DNA of 64,000 nucleotides. Origin: Adiantum capillus-veneris. Its lineage: Eukaryota > Streptophyta > Polypodiopsida > Polypodiales > Pteridaceae. Location of the stretch: contig CM043963.1 in the NCBI GenBank assembly GCA_014529385.2, positions 103,954,912-104,018,911 of the forward strand, in the 5' to 3' direction. Positions within the stretch are counted from its first letter, which is position 1. Every line of letters starts with the position of its first letter. Shown piece after piece: positions 45,847 through 57,014 of the stretch. The notes beneath the pieces are model-generated. The model did no database searches. It worked only from the letters and a program-made list of their open reading frames with translations, and was not told the DNA's origin. Both the position numbers and the translations under genes were made by a program.

Positions 45847-47492
45847 ATAGGTCCGATGTTTGCAGCAGCACCATCACATTTGCCTCCTAGTAGTAGATTC
45901 GTGGCAAGGGAGCCAACTAGAGCAACCCATGAAGTCCATGACATAAGAGAAAGTTTTAGTCGGGATACAGGAGCAATGAGATTGGTGGCATAAAATAGAC
46001 GAATGAGACCATCTGAAGTGGCCAAGTGTACGCCGAAGAAGTATAGTGGCTCAGGAGATCCATATGCACATGTCTCACTCTTTAAGCAAGTCTTAAGAGC
46101 TAAGCACATAACAAATTTCCACACACAATACGAAGGATTTGTTCTTACTTTAGAAGGGACGGCATTGACATGGTTTCAACCACTGAATGGTGAAGGTATC
46201 CATGACATTGACCACTTGCTGCGAGAGTTTGCCGAGGAATTTTTGAAAAGAGGGATCAAACACAACATGGTATCCCAAATATATGCTTTCAAACAGAAGG
46301 AGCAAGAAAAGGTGAAGGAAGCTTCGCTTCGCTTCAAACAATACATAGAGAGATGTCCAGTACGGGAATGACCGCAAGATGACAGACTATCTGTTCTCTT
46401 TATAGAAGGGCTGAGAAATGAAACTCTCAAGAAAGACTTGCACTTGAAAGCTTGTACAAGTTTTGAGCAAGTGACCAGAGAAGCATTGTACTTAGTGGAT
46501 AACTGTGCTGTTTATGGAGAGGTGGCAATGGATATGGATGTCGCATCCAGTAGCTCATCATCCGTAGCTAGCAAGACCACCACTAAGAAGAATGTCCAAA
46601 CAACAACAGTGCCAAACATGGAACAAATGATAGAAGATGCTATAAGGAGATTAGCACCATATCCTAAACCAATGCCAAAACTAACGAAATGGTGTGTAAT
46701 CAAACAAAAATGGACGAATCATTCAACAGAAGAGTGTTATTACAACAAGGGTTATGTGAAGGAGCGTCAGTATGCACCTCGAGCTCAAATAGCACCACTT
46801 GAGGTACATCCAGTACCTAGATACCCAACGGGAAACGTACCAGGACCTATGGGGATAGAAAGGCCACAGCCGGTATTGGGACAACAACCACCCTTACCAG
46901 GAGTGAGACCAGTGGGTATTAGATATGCACCCACCCTAGAGAATCAGGAAGAACGAGCTTTAGTGCCTATTCAGAGTTATTACGAAGATTCCGGTGCACC
47001 CAGGGCTCCTACTGTGTATTACCCACTTGAAGAACCAAAACAACCAGAACCTTGGAGCATTATAGGAAATGTTGGACCACCAACAACCGCACATGCCTCA
47101 GATGAAGAGAGGTATAACTTGGACGCAAGAACACTTATGTTCATAGCCCATGGGGGGTTGTCAGGCCAAAGACTAGCCTACCCACAAAGAACAAATCAAG
47201 GGACACCAAGACCTGCATTGGGACCCTATTATAAGTGTGGAGGTGACCATTTGATGAATGTTTGTCCACACACAGAGATCATTAGAATAAATGCATATTG
47301 TACAGAGTGTGGTGTCACTCACTTCATTGAGGATTGTTCAAAGAATCCCAACAAAGTGCAAAAGACGACATTGAACATGCTAGAGTCGATTCCTAATAGC
47401 AGTGGGTCTGAAAATGAAACCAAGATACCATCACAAGTTGTGACTAGAGCTCAAGCAAAGAAAACCAATAGATCACCTGAGAATGGAAAGTG
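45847..47492 (+). pseudogene. Gypsy-1 gag, capsid and zinc-finger part
   Basis: Continues the frame cut by Copia-2. A TAA at about 45989 and a TGA at 46369 break it. The gag core is clear: KKYSGSGDPYAHVSLFKQVL, LTLEGTALTWFQPL, LLREFAEEFLKRG and LRFKQYIERC. A first Cys/His cluster reads WCVIKQKWTNHSTEECYYN (second Cys replaced). Two knuckles follow at about 47230-47341: YYKCGGDHLMNVC (first Cys replaced by Tyr) and YCTECGVTHFIEDC (complete). Confidence 0.88.
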
Positions 47493-48593
47493 AGAGACGA
47501 AATTGGCAAGTCAAGGACGACGAATCCATAGAAACACATGGAAAGCTAGGAAAGCACACATGAAACTGAAAAAAGAACAACAAGACGCGATTCTAGCTGA
47601 GGAATTAAAACAAACAAAACACAGATTAGAGAAACTTGAGAGTCAAAACGGAATACAGGAAATGGACTCTGAAAAGTCAAAATTGAAGAGCGTTAAAGAG
47701 ACAACGAGTGTAAGCTCAGGGGGATCAGTGTTAGTCGACAAAGTACATGAACCATTGGATACACTGATGAGAGCTTACGAAGCGAGATTAAAGAACAACC
47801 AAACACAAGAACAACGGTGGTTGACCTATCCAAACGTCGAATTGGAAAATCAGAGACTCGAAATGTGTCAGAAAATGATCGAGACTGCACAAGCCTTGTT
47901 AGAACCACCTAGAGAACCAATGAATTGTGGAACAGAAAACCCAATTCATCAAGGGACTATCCTCTCACGGGTAGTTGAAAAGCCTAATAGTGCACAAAAG
48001 CCTGAAAAAATGCACGAGGATGAACGTATAGTGATGAACACCACGGATCAAGAAATAGAGAGTTTTCATCCTGTGATACAGAGGTCTTACGGAAGAGATG
48101 AGGATTACAATGAGTTTTGGAAACAAGTGAGAGAGGCAAACTTTGCAAATGAGTTGATTTGTCAAGATAATCAGACTAATGGGAAAAAGGATGTCAGGAA
48201 TCCTCCCATAGAGGAATTTGAGGCAGGATCTCAAGTGGACTTAGATCTGCATTCTTACTGGGGAGATGGAGGCTCTGTTAGAACAGTAGAGAGTAAACCT
48301 AATTCACTGAAAACCTTACCTTCATACTAAGGAGAATACGAAGCAAAATCTGAGATCAGAGCGCTTCCCTCACGAGGAATCTCTTCAGAAAAATTTATAG
48401 ACTCGCAAGGATTGATAGAGATTTTGTCAACACCAGTGACATGCACTATCACCCTAGCTGAGCTGTTGAGACTACGACCAAACATGTGGGAAACTATAGG
48501 AAAATGCTTGGAGAAATTCGGGATAAAAGACCCAACTACAAAACTGCAAGAGGGCATACGAGAGCTGAGTACACCACAAAAAAAACGCTAAGC
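47493..48593 (+). pseudogene. Gypsy-1 gag-protease linker with coiled coil
   Basis: After a TGA at 47491 the same reading direction continues with a charged helical segment (KEQQDAILAEELKQTKHRLE) and a hydrophilic region to a TAA at 48328. In a shifted frame TPVTCTITLAELLRLRPNMW (48432-48491) recalls the conserved segment that precedes protease in plant gypsy gag-pol. Function beyond linking is unknown. Confidence 0.6.
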
Positions 48594-48659
48594 CTGTATC
48601 TTTGAACAAGGTCGGAGAGTATTGCAAAGGCAAATAGGGTAATACAACCTTACCAGTTG

Positions 48660-49723
48660 AATTCCAAGGAGTTAACACGATGGCAATACTTGACAGCGGG
48701 GCTGGGGTAGCCATTGCTACGAAAGAAATCTGGAAAAAATGGGGAAAACCGGCGATAAGAAAAACGAGGTTGAAACTCCAACTAGCGGACGGACATATGG
48801 CGATACCTTTGGGACTATTAGAGAAAGTTGTAGTGACTTCTTGCGGAATTGAGTACGAGCATACTTTTGCTATTGTTGACTTTGGCAAGGAGAATAACTA
48901 TGATATTATACTTGGAAGACCGTTCATGAGACAATTGAAAATGGTCCAAGATTGGGGTTACGACCACATATACTTGAAACGTATGGAAACCACTACTCGC
49001 GTGAACCTAAAAGACCATAGCTACAAGGATGTGAACCGAACACCAGTGGAAGAGTTTGATTCAGCTGCTTTGGCAGGATCAGAGTTTCCAGCTTGGTTAG
49101 GCAAACCCAAAGAGTTATGGATGTGTGGAGCTTCAAGCTGTGGAAGTCTGAAGCGCGAAGAATGTGTTTTACAAGGAGCAATTGAAGACGAAAACTATCC
49201 AGCATGGGAAAATGAAGTTGACAACGAGTCCACAGACAACTCAAGCGAGAACGAGGAAACCATAAAGGATGTCAGATTCTACGACTTCCCAAATCAGACT
49301 GAAAAATGCCAGAAACGCTACAGAGAAAAGAGAAAAACAAAAGGGGTTAGAAACACTCCGATGCCTAGGATAAGAGGGAAAAACCAATTCCTAATGCTAG
49401 TAAAGACAGAAGATTGTGTCAAGGACAAGATTTTCGGAAGAATGAGAGGAAATGTGGAAACGAGCTCACGGAAAGACAAACGAAGCTCAAGAAATCGAGT
49501 TCAAACCAATGGAACGAAAACCGAAACAGATAAAGCAAAAAAGAACAATAGAAACAAGGAAAACAAAGAGTCCAAATTAGAATGCCGAAACAAGTACAGA
49601 GAGTTAAAGAAAACTCTAAAAGAAGTTTGGACGACTGAAATCGAGAGTGGTGAGGACGAAAATGCCAATGTCAAGGGAAACATGGATGTTCCTTTCTCAC
49701 TATACAGGAAATTTACGATATAG
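48660..49723 (+). pseudogene. Gypsy-1 protease (first) and basic linker
   Basis: Aspartic protease with active site DSG (48692-48700) in MAILDSGAGVAIATKEIW, then LQLADGHMAIPLG and the flap-end motif YDIILGRPFMRQLKM. Past about 49020 the 347-codon open frame becomes a highly charged Lys/Arg/Asn/Glu linker up to a TAG at 49721. This is the normal protease position, before RT. Confidence 0.88.
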
Positions 49724-49732
49724 GATAGGAAG

Positions 49733-50568
49733 GTGATATTAACCCAGCCTATCAGAGAAAGAAAGGAGAACGAATCCTATGATGGACCGGAGGACGCTAA
49801 AAAGGTTGATTTAGCAGCTCCAGAAGAGGAACCGAGACCGGTATACATAGCTACATATTTGTCTCCGAAAGAAGAAGAGAGACTTTTGAGTCTTCTCAGA
49901 GAATACAGGGATGTGTTGCATGGTCATACAAGAACTTGAAAGGAGTCGATCCATCAATATCCCAACATAAAATTCCTTTGAAACAAGACGTTAAGTCTAG
50001 CAGACAGAGACCATACACGTATAATGACACGTTTGCTAAGCGAATCAAAGAGGAAATAGACAAGCTAATGGAAGCTGAATTCATATATGAGATTGAACAC
50101 ACGGACTGGGTATCTCCGATTGTGGTAGTGCCTAAGAAAAACGAGAAACTCTGAGTGTGTGTCAATTTAAAGAAAGTAAATGCTGCGACAATCAGGGACA
50201 ATTATCCCTTGCCGATAACTGATCATGTTCTAGAACATGTATCGAGGAAAAGAGCATATTCCTTTCTAGATGGCTTTTCAGGATATAATCATATTGCCAT
50301 TGTGCTAGAGGATCAACACAAAACAGCTTTTGCAACAGAGTGGGGAATTTATGTGTATCGAGTTATGCCGTTTGGTTTAACTAATGCTCCCGCAACATTC
50401 CAAAGGCTGATGACTCATGCTTTCAAAGAGTACTTGAGGTTGTTTCTAGAAATATACATGGATGATTTGTGTGTACACTCTCTTCTGAGAGATGAGCATC
50501 TAGAACACCTAAGAAAGGTATTCTAGAAATGTAGGACATATCGCATTTGTCTCAATCCTGAGAAGTGT
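49733..50568 (+). pseudogene. Gypsy-1 reverse transcriptase
   Basis: SPKEEERLLSLLREYRDV, RPYTYNDTFAKRIKEEIDKL, EHTDWVSPIVVVPKK, CVNLKKVNAATIRDNYPLP, AYSFLDGFSGYNHI, FGLTNAPATFQRLM and the active site YMDD (50455-50466) are all in place. Breaks: a frame change near 49936, TGA at 50152 and TAG at 50524. The flanking residues are conserved, so these are recent point changes. Confidence 0.93.
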
Positions 50569-51312
50569 GTGTTTATGGTCCGACAAGGCAGAATTTTGGG
50601 ACATATTGTCTCACATAACAGAATATCCACGGATATGGAAAAGATAAAAGTAATAGTGGATATGCCTAGACCAGCCAACGTAGAACAAGTGCAGAGCTCT
50701 ATGGGACATTGTGGAAATTATAGACGATTCATTTACATGTACGCTATAATAGACCAACCACTTTATAGGCTAATAGTGAATTACGAATGGACAGAGGAGT
50801 GTGAGGAATCCTTCAAGAAACTGAAAGAGGCACTCATCACTGCTCCAGTCTTGAAATCACCAGATTGGGAGAAGATATTCCATGTGCATATAGATGCTTC
50901 GGCATATGCAATAGGATGCATCCTGACTCAACCAGAAGAAGGAAACATGGATTTTCCAATCTGCTATGCTAGTCGACAGCTCAACAATGCTGAAAGGAAT
51001 TACACAACAACGGAGCGAGAGGGATTATGAATGATTTATGCTGTGAAGAAATTTTGGCATTATCTTCTAGCCAATAAGTTTATGTTTTTCACAGATCATC
51101 AAGCCTTGCTCTACCTAGTGAACAAACCATGCAATACGGGACGGATAGTAAGATGGTTCATCATCTTGTTAGAATTCGACTTCACAGTAGTAGTAAAGAA
51201 AGTGAAGACACATCTCAGAGCTGATCACCTTTCAAGGTTGACGAATGGTGAAGACACTATAGGTGTAGATGATGACATTCCGGATGTGTACTTATTCAAC
51301 ATAGAAATGATA
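50569..51312 (+). pseudogene. Gypsy-1 RT thumb and RNase H
   Basis: RILGHIVSHNRISTD and MGHCGNYRRFIYMY belong to the RT thumb; RNase H follows with FHVHIDASAYAIGC, NYTTTEREGL, then TGA at 51028, MIYAVKKFWHYL, TDHQALLYLVNKP and ADHLSRL. Its acidic residues are present. It resembles the RNase H of Gypsy-2A closely. Confidence 0.92.
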
Positions 51313-51636
51313 CCAAAGTGGTCTCAGGATGTTGTTAATCTATTAACCTATGGAGGAGAGTTTAATAGAAAAGGATACAACCAGAAACAAGTTATTATTC
51401 AGCAATCCAAAAATCTTCAGCTGATTGCAGGAAGGTTGTATCACTTAGCAACCGATAACATTTTAAGGTTATGCATCAATCTTGAAGAATATAACATATA
51501 TCTATGCGAAGCACATGTTCACGAATGTGCATTTCATTCAAGAAGGAACACGTACATGAATCTATTACAACTGGGAGTCTACTGGCCAGGAATGAAAGAG
51601 AGTGTACATGAATATGTCACGGTATGTATTACATGT
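51313..51636 (+). pseudogene. Gypsy-1 integrase zinc module, first copy
   Basis: About 108 codons, open: PKWSQDVVNLL, GRLYHLATDNILRLCINLEE, then the zinc ligands in AHVHECAFHS (His, six residues, His), GVYWPGMKESVHEYV and CITC (Cys-x2-Cys). It is followed by a second, diverged copy of the same unit, not by the catalytic core. All four ligands are intact. Confidence 0.85.
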
Positions 51637-51689
51637 TCGTCAAAACCGCCACAACTGAGTATTCAACATTGTATCAGATAATGATCGCT

Positions 51690-52017
51690 CCTGAATGGAG
51701 TCATTATATTGTTGAATATCTCACAAATAGAACTTTTCCAGAGGGAACTTCAAAAGGCGCGTCAGAGAGCTATACAGATAGCAGTGCGAGATTACGCTTT
51801 AATAGGAAATCAACTCTATAAGAGAGGAAAGGAAAACCAGCTTAGGATATGCGCATCAGAGTCAGAGTATGTGATAATCCTAGAGCAGGCTCATGGAGGA
51901 GTAGGTGGAGGCCATTTCTCAGGTGATAAGACAACAAGAATTGTCTTAGCTGCAAGAATATGGTGGCCGACATTACACATGGACGTTGAGGAATACGTAA
52001 AACGATGTGATGATTGT
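51690..52017 (+). pseudogene. Gypsy-1 integrase zinc module, second copy
   Basis: Same order as the first copy: PEWSHYIVEYL, NQLYKRGKENQLRICASESE, AHGGVGGGHFSG (His, six residues, His), RIWWPTLHMDVEEYV and CDDC. It has one frame change near 51740-51760 and a TAG at 52018 where a Gln is expected. Its spacing to the first unit is 377 bp. This copy is the one most like the single module of Gypsy-2A (EAHMRIVGGHFSG). Confidence 0.85.
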
Positions 52018-52986
52018 TAGCGGACAAAAGTACCACTGAAAAGAGAAGATATGCCGCTTAGACCAATGATGGGATCAAGGGCCTTTGCAAAATGGGGGAT
52101 TGATTATGTTGGACCTATCTCACCTCCAGCATATAGGACTCATGCACAATACATCATTGTGGCGACGGACTATCTAACAAAGTGGGTTGAGGCAAAAGCA
52201 ACTCAAAAAGCCGATACCAAGACCACGGCACAATTTCTATATGAATATGTCTTTGTACGATATGGATTACCAATAGAAATTGTGAGTGATTGAGGCACAC
52301 ACTTCATAAATGAAGTGATAGAGATCCTTCTAGACGAATTCATGGTAATACATCGGAAATCAGCTCCATATCATCCACAAGCCAACGAACAAGCTGAAGC
52401 GAAGAACAAAACCATATGCACAGTCCTTGCAAAGATTGTATCTGAGTCGAGAACTGATTGGGACCAGAAATTGCATTCGACACTATGGGCGTATAGAGTA
52501 GCATATAAGACATCCATAGGAACGACCCCATACAACATGGTTTTTGGTTTGAATGCTATTTTACCAATAGAATTTTTAATCCCAACGCTGAGAGTAGATA
52601 AGGAATTAGAGTGGACATGACATGAGCTTTCAGATAGAATAGACGACCTTGAAAATATAGATGAGCTTCGCCTAAAAGCCGTGGCTTCAATCTACGCTCA
52701 AAGGCGACAAAAAGAGTTCTTTGATAAGCATGTACGAACTAAAGAGTTTAAGATTGGGGACTTTGTCCTAGTATACACTCTAAAACAGCATGCAAAAAAA
52801 CTTAAAAAGCGAGGGATGGGACCACTTGTGATTAAAGATCTATCACCAAGCGGAGCCGTCAAGCTTGCTACATTAGACAGAGAAGAAATGCCAAACTGGA
52901 TTAGTGGATGCAGATTGAAGAAGTATCATTTTCCACTAACCCAGGACATGCTTCTCAAAATACATCAAGATAAACTGCGACTTTAA
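52018..52986 (+). pseudogene. Gypsy-1 integrase catalytic core and C-terminus
   Basis: Catalytic Asp in KWGIDYVGPIS (52102), Asp in PIEIVSD (52288), then TGA at 52291, GTHFINEV, and the Glu in NEQAEAKNKT (52396). TGA at 52618. The C-terminal part has RRQKEFFDKHVRTKEFKIGD, RGMGPLVIKDLSPSGAVKLA and ISGCRLKKYHFPLT, ending in a TAA at 52984. Confidence 0.92.
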
Positions 52987-53034
52987 AAAAAGAAAAAGAT
53001 TGTTGAGGAAGCGCAAGCGAAAGAAAAAGAAAGA

Positions 53035-53616
53035 ATGGAGAAAAGAAGACTACTGCGTCAGCGACAACGCAATGAAAATGCCTTACGAATAAACGCAGTC
53101 AGTATATCAGAGATGGGTGAAGACAAAGTAGAGCTTATCATCGAGGTCAAAGTGGGGCCAAACCAGATTAATGCCAGAGAACTATTGGATTCAGAAGCAC
53201 AAGCTAACCTGCTTTCAGTCAGTTTGTACAAGAAATTGAAACATGACACTAAGCTACAAACTGCCAAACAGGAGTTGAAGAGTTATTCAGCACACTCAAT
53301 TAAAGCAATCGGATGCACAGTACTGCACGTACAGATAAATCAATATGTGTATCCACATATGTTTTATGTGGTCGAAGACAAAGCTACGCAACATCCGTTG
53401 TTACTAGGACAACCATGGCAAAAGCAGTACAATGAGATGATTAATTGGAGCTCAAATTCAGTTAACATCAAAGATGAGGAGATAAGTCAATCAATTCCGT
53501 TCTCCAAAGCAATCGTACAGGTTCTTGCCGAAGAATCCAATGACAAGGGTAAACGACCTAAAGAGGTGACGAAGGAACAATGGCAACCAAAAGCCACTTC
53601 TACACAACCGGAATGA
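53035..53616 (+). pseudogene. Gypsy-1 second retropepsin-like domain after integrase
   Basis: An open 193-codon frame. After a basic, coiled N-terminus, residues about 40-150 follow the retropepsin plan: ARELLDSEAQANLLSVSLYK (active-site place, DSE at 53188-53196), HSIKAIGCTVLHVQI, FYVVEDKATQHPLLLGQPW and MINWSSNSVNI. The Gly of D-S-G is Glu; GGA to GAA would explain it. Position and the AQxNLLS signature are shared with 7336-7680 in Gypsy-2A. It is not a copy of the first protease. It could be an inactive structural domain or a recently killed enzyme. Confidence 0.7.
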
Positions 53617-54219
53617 TCCTTCAAGAAGAAATCTCAGACATGGGTAGAGAAGACAGAAAATACACGCACAGCTCAACCTTGGATAAAGACAGACTCAAAG
53701 TTGGTATGGAGGCCAAAGAAGGTTGTGCCAAAGAGAACAAAAGTGGAAAACAAAGTCTTCAACACCAGACAACAGAGTGATTTCAGACAGCCAAATTCAG
53801 TGACACTGATTTGGATTCCAAAGAAGTTGCTGACAACACAAAGCCATAGCAAGAAAATTTGGATTCCAAAGATTTGTAAACATGAACTCCCTTCAGTACA
53901 ATCAACAGAGAATCCTCAGTATTCAAGGACAGAGACATCACAACCTAAAGTCAAGCAGATTTGGGTAGAATAGAGTTTGTGGCAAGCACAGGCAAATCGG
54001 AAGCAGATTTGGATTATAAAAAAGAACACAAATGTAAACAAGAACCCAGGTACTGATTCTACAACACAAGTGCTACATACAACCCAAATATTGCCCAACA
54101 ACCTGACAATCAAACAAAGAGCGGCATTATTGCAAATATTGCTATTTCATCGCTCTACAATTGAATTCACCAGGCATGACCACAAAAACTACAATGCTTC
54201 ACCCTCAGACACTTCATAG
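53617..54219 (+). pseudogene. Gypsy-1 W-x-P-K repeat tail
   Basis: Beyond the TGA at 53614 the same frame carries seven tryptophan motifs: SQTWVEK, AQPWIKT, KLVWRPKK, TLIWIPKK, KKIWIPKI, KQIWVE (then TAG at 53971) and KQIWIIKK. Between them lie Ser/Thr/Gln/Lys-rich spacers. The frame ends with LTIKQRAALLQILLFHRS and a TAG at 54217. Similar motifs are in Gypsy-2A at 6790-7335. No known domain; function unknown. Confidence 0.65.
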
Positions 54220-54241
54220 TCGTGCGGGAGGACTCAGACTA

Positions 54242-54253
54242 GGAGGGGGGGAG
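54242..54253 (+). other. internal polypurine tract of Gypsy-1
   Basis: GGAGGGGGGGAG, identical to the 12 bases at 60218-60229 before the 3' LTR. It lies about 25 bp after the last pol codon. Could serve as a second plus-strand primer. Confidence 0.65.
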
Positions 54254-55140
54254 GTATACAGGTATACAGGAACTACAAGCAATAAGGACAAAGAAAATGA
54301 TATTACGAGGGCAGTGTCTTACATGATTTCGAATTTTTTATGTTTGATTGCGGATATTGATAATATCTATGCCCTTATATATACTTTGTTTTGCAATAAT
54401 AAGAGATCAAATGATGAATTTGAGTCTCTAAGTTTGTAAATACGACTAAATATGTGTGTTTTGGAGCCAAAAAGTGGTAATCCAAGCGGAGAAACCACAA
54501 ATAAGTGTATATACATATACATGGGGTTACCAGCTAATTATGGTGTATTTTTGGAATTTTTTGGTTTCAATTTTCTATTTTCCTTTATTTTTTAGGATTT
54601 TCTTAATAAAAGTAAAAGAAAAATAAAAAAACTGGTGAAACGAGATCACAAAAAAGAAAAGAATAGATGGTGATGATCCTAAGGACAAGATCAACCCATG
54701 ATAAAAATTGGGCACAATTCGGGAAAAGTTGCGGAAAGCCCGAAATGGCAGAATTTTGGCAAAGTGGACAAATTTCTCAGAAATAGGTCAAACGGAGTCC
54801 AAATTGAGAAATTTCAAATCCTAAAGTACATTTCACGACGGGATAGGAGCACATGTGAAATTTGGTAACAAGTGATCCGGGAAGTCCAGAGGTAAGTATT
54901 TTTGACTTCACTTACAAGCTCATTTGCACTATTACCCACTTGGAGAGAGCAAAGAGCACACAGGAGCATCCGACCTTCTACAGCCTTCTACGACCGCTAC
55001 GAGATCTCAGAGGACTCCAGATATAAGAGGTAGACTCGTTGCCATAAGCTTTTGATGCTTACCACTAACTTTGTCGCGAAAACTAACCAAAACAAAGAAA
55101 CAAGAGCAAACGGGGAAAGGGGTAGAATGCTAGGTAGAGG
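54254..55140 (+). other. Gypsy-1 noncoding zone after pol
   Basis: AT-rich, no coherent ORF. It contains phrases such as AATTTCTCAGAAATAGGTCAAAC that recall the diverged 283-bp units, but no palindrome. Confidence 0.55.
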
Positions 55141-55790
55141 CACAACCGCCTAACCAAACCATGCAAGAACCAATAGGTGGCTTACCCTAGTGTAGAAGAT
55201 GAGTTCCTAACTCTCAAAGTACGAGAAAGACCAACTGAAAAAAACCCTAGGTCAATAGAGCCCGCAAGCGGCAAACAGAAAAAAGTTGTCGAAACGACAC
55301 CAAACTTCACAAGAAGCTTGACAACATCGAGGACAATGCAGCCATGGAGTATCTCTAGGTTTGGACCACCAAAAGTGGGTCAAAACAACCGATTCGGCGG
55401 TAGACACACAAAGCGTCATTTTGGCATAACGGCCAAAATTGACGATCGACTGCCATGAAACTTCACAAGCAACTTCAAATAGTCATCAATGACACAGGTG
55501 TACAAGCAAAACCCAAAAGAAAGCCGTTTCACTTACCAATGGTGAAAAAGACGCTTTTGGGCAATCAAATGGCTAAAGGTGGAAAAGAAGGAACCAAAGT
55601 CGAGTCCAACCACATAGATGACTTCCCAACACCTCAAATGAGCTCGAGATGCAACTCTCGAGGAGAAAGATCGAGGAAAATCAACTCCAACACCAAAAAA
55701 CGACTTCGGAGACTGAAATGCCTACAAAGGGGGATTTTAACTAAACTGATGATTTTTAAGGTTGAAAACTAGCTAGCAGGGCTTAGGGCA
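55141..55790 (+). other. two small basic open frames in Gypsy-1, doubtful
   Basis: Two adjacent frames (55177-55458, lacking an ATG, and 55455-55772 with ATG) encode Lys/Arg-rich peptides, including KPKRKPFHLPMVKK. They overlap by four bases (ATGA). They have no recognisable domain and may be chance or remnants of a basic protein. Confidence 0.3.
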
Positions 55791-55837
55791 CTAGCACAAA
55801 CCATGCTTTTCACAAAAAAAACACTTTTATCAAGAAT

Positions 55838-56845
55838 AGACATCATACGGGTATGCTGTCTCACAGAATGATTTTCACATCATCTTGAACACATGAATCC
55901 ATAGCCTCTTTCTATATGCTAACAACATCAAGTGTACAAAGTATCATGAGATTTGGAGTTGAAAAACCAATTGGAAACTAAAAAGACGCAAAGTAGGGCA
56001 AAAAACTGACTTATGGCCCTAAATTTGCCAAAATAGCTCCAAACTCAATGAAACTTTGTAGGATGTTGTTCAACACATGCACAAGCTATCTGGAACCAAA
56101 AAGTACCATTTTGGCAAAAAAGACATCATATGCGTATGATGTCACTTTGCACATAAAGAGCCAAAATTGATCATTTTTCATCATATATCATTATATATAT
56201 CAAATACATGCCACATATGGAGTTTGGTACCATTTGGTCAAGGGGATCACTCTATTAGCCCAATCAACAGAAAATCCTATGTTTAAAGCCTGATTTTGCC
56301 AAAATTCATCATACTCAACTTCAAGTCCAGATTTGAGTACACACAGTCCTTTACTATCATATAAGGAGTCCATAGAACCAATCTCATGCAAAAATGACAC
56401 AAAATACATCATACGCGTATGATGTCTCCAGAGCCAATTTGAGTCCAAACTATACCCAAATTTCATAAAATCATTGTCTAAGCCTATATAAAGCCAAATC
56501 CAAGCTTACAATGCAAAATGGTTCAATTTTACCCAAAAAGACATCATACGCGTATGATGTCTCCCTACTTGATTTTTGCATTTCAAAGTTGCAACCACCA
56601 CACAGAAGTGATCTACATGCCATTTGAGAGTCAACCACCAAGTTTCATCCAATTTGGATCACAAAATCCAAATCCCACTCAATATCTTGCAAAGAGCCTG
56701 ACCAAGACTAAAATGACCATAACTTGACCAAATAGGACCCAAATTCAAATCCAGGCATATAGAATGGATGTATGCACTATCAGCTACAAGCACAACCAAT
56801 ATCAAGCCATTTTGACACAAAAGACATCATACGCGTATGATGTCT
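55838..56845. repeat. palindrome cluster 2 (five copies)
   Basis: Copies of the 24-bp palindrome at 55838-55861 (two changes), 56121-56144 (two changes), 56404-56427 (one change), 56539-56562 (perfect) and 56822-56845 (perfect). Start-to-start distances are 283, 283, 135 and 283 bp. The unit sequence between palindromes is diverged but aligns, for example CAAGTTTCATCCAATTTGG against the cluster 1 units. Confidence 0.95.
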
Positions 56846-57014
56846 CCAGCATGATTTTGCACCCAAATGTCATATTTTTCCATATGCATTGCATCCTTAG
56901 GCCGTGAATAGCTTATGTTTAAATTTTTACGTCATTTGGATAGTTAAAAGCTTAATTTTGGCTTTCAATACTGAAAAAGACGCGAACTTCTGAAATTGGA
57001 GTTACAGGATCCAT

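Noticed and set aside
49990-50014. CCATACACGTATAATGACA as a tenth palindrome
   Set aside because: It lies inside the RT codons for RPYTYNDT and matches the palindrome only loosely; codon content explains it.
54161-54439. 92-codon frame across the end of pol
   Set aside because: It overlaps the pol tail in another frame and continues into AT-rich noncoding sequence without coding character.
38406-56845. CRISPR-like array
   Set aside because: The repeat is a palindrome at ~283-bp spacing in diverged units inside a plant retrotransposon; nothing else fits CRISPR.
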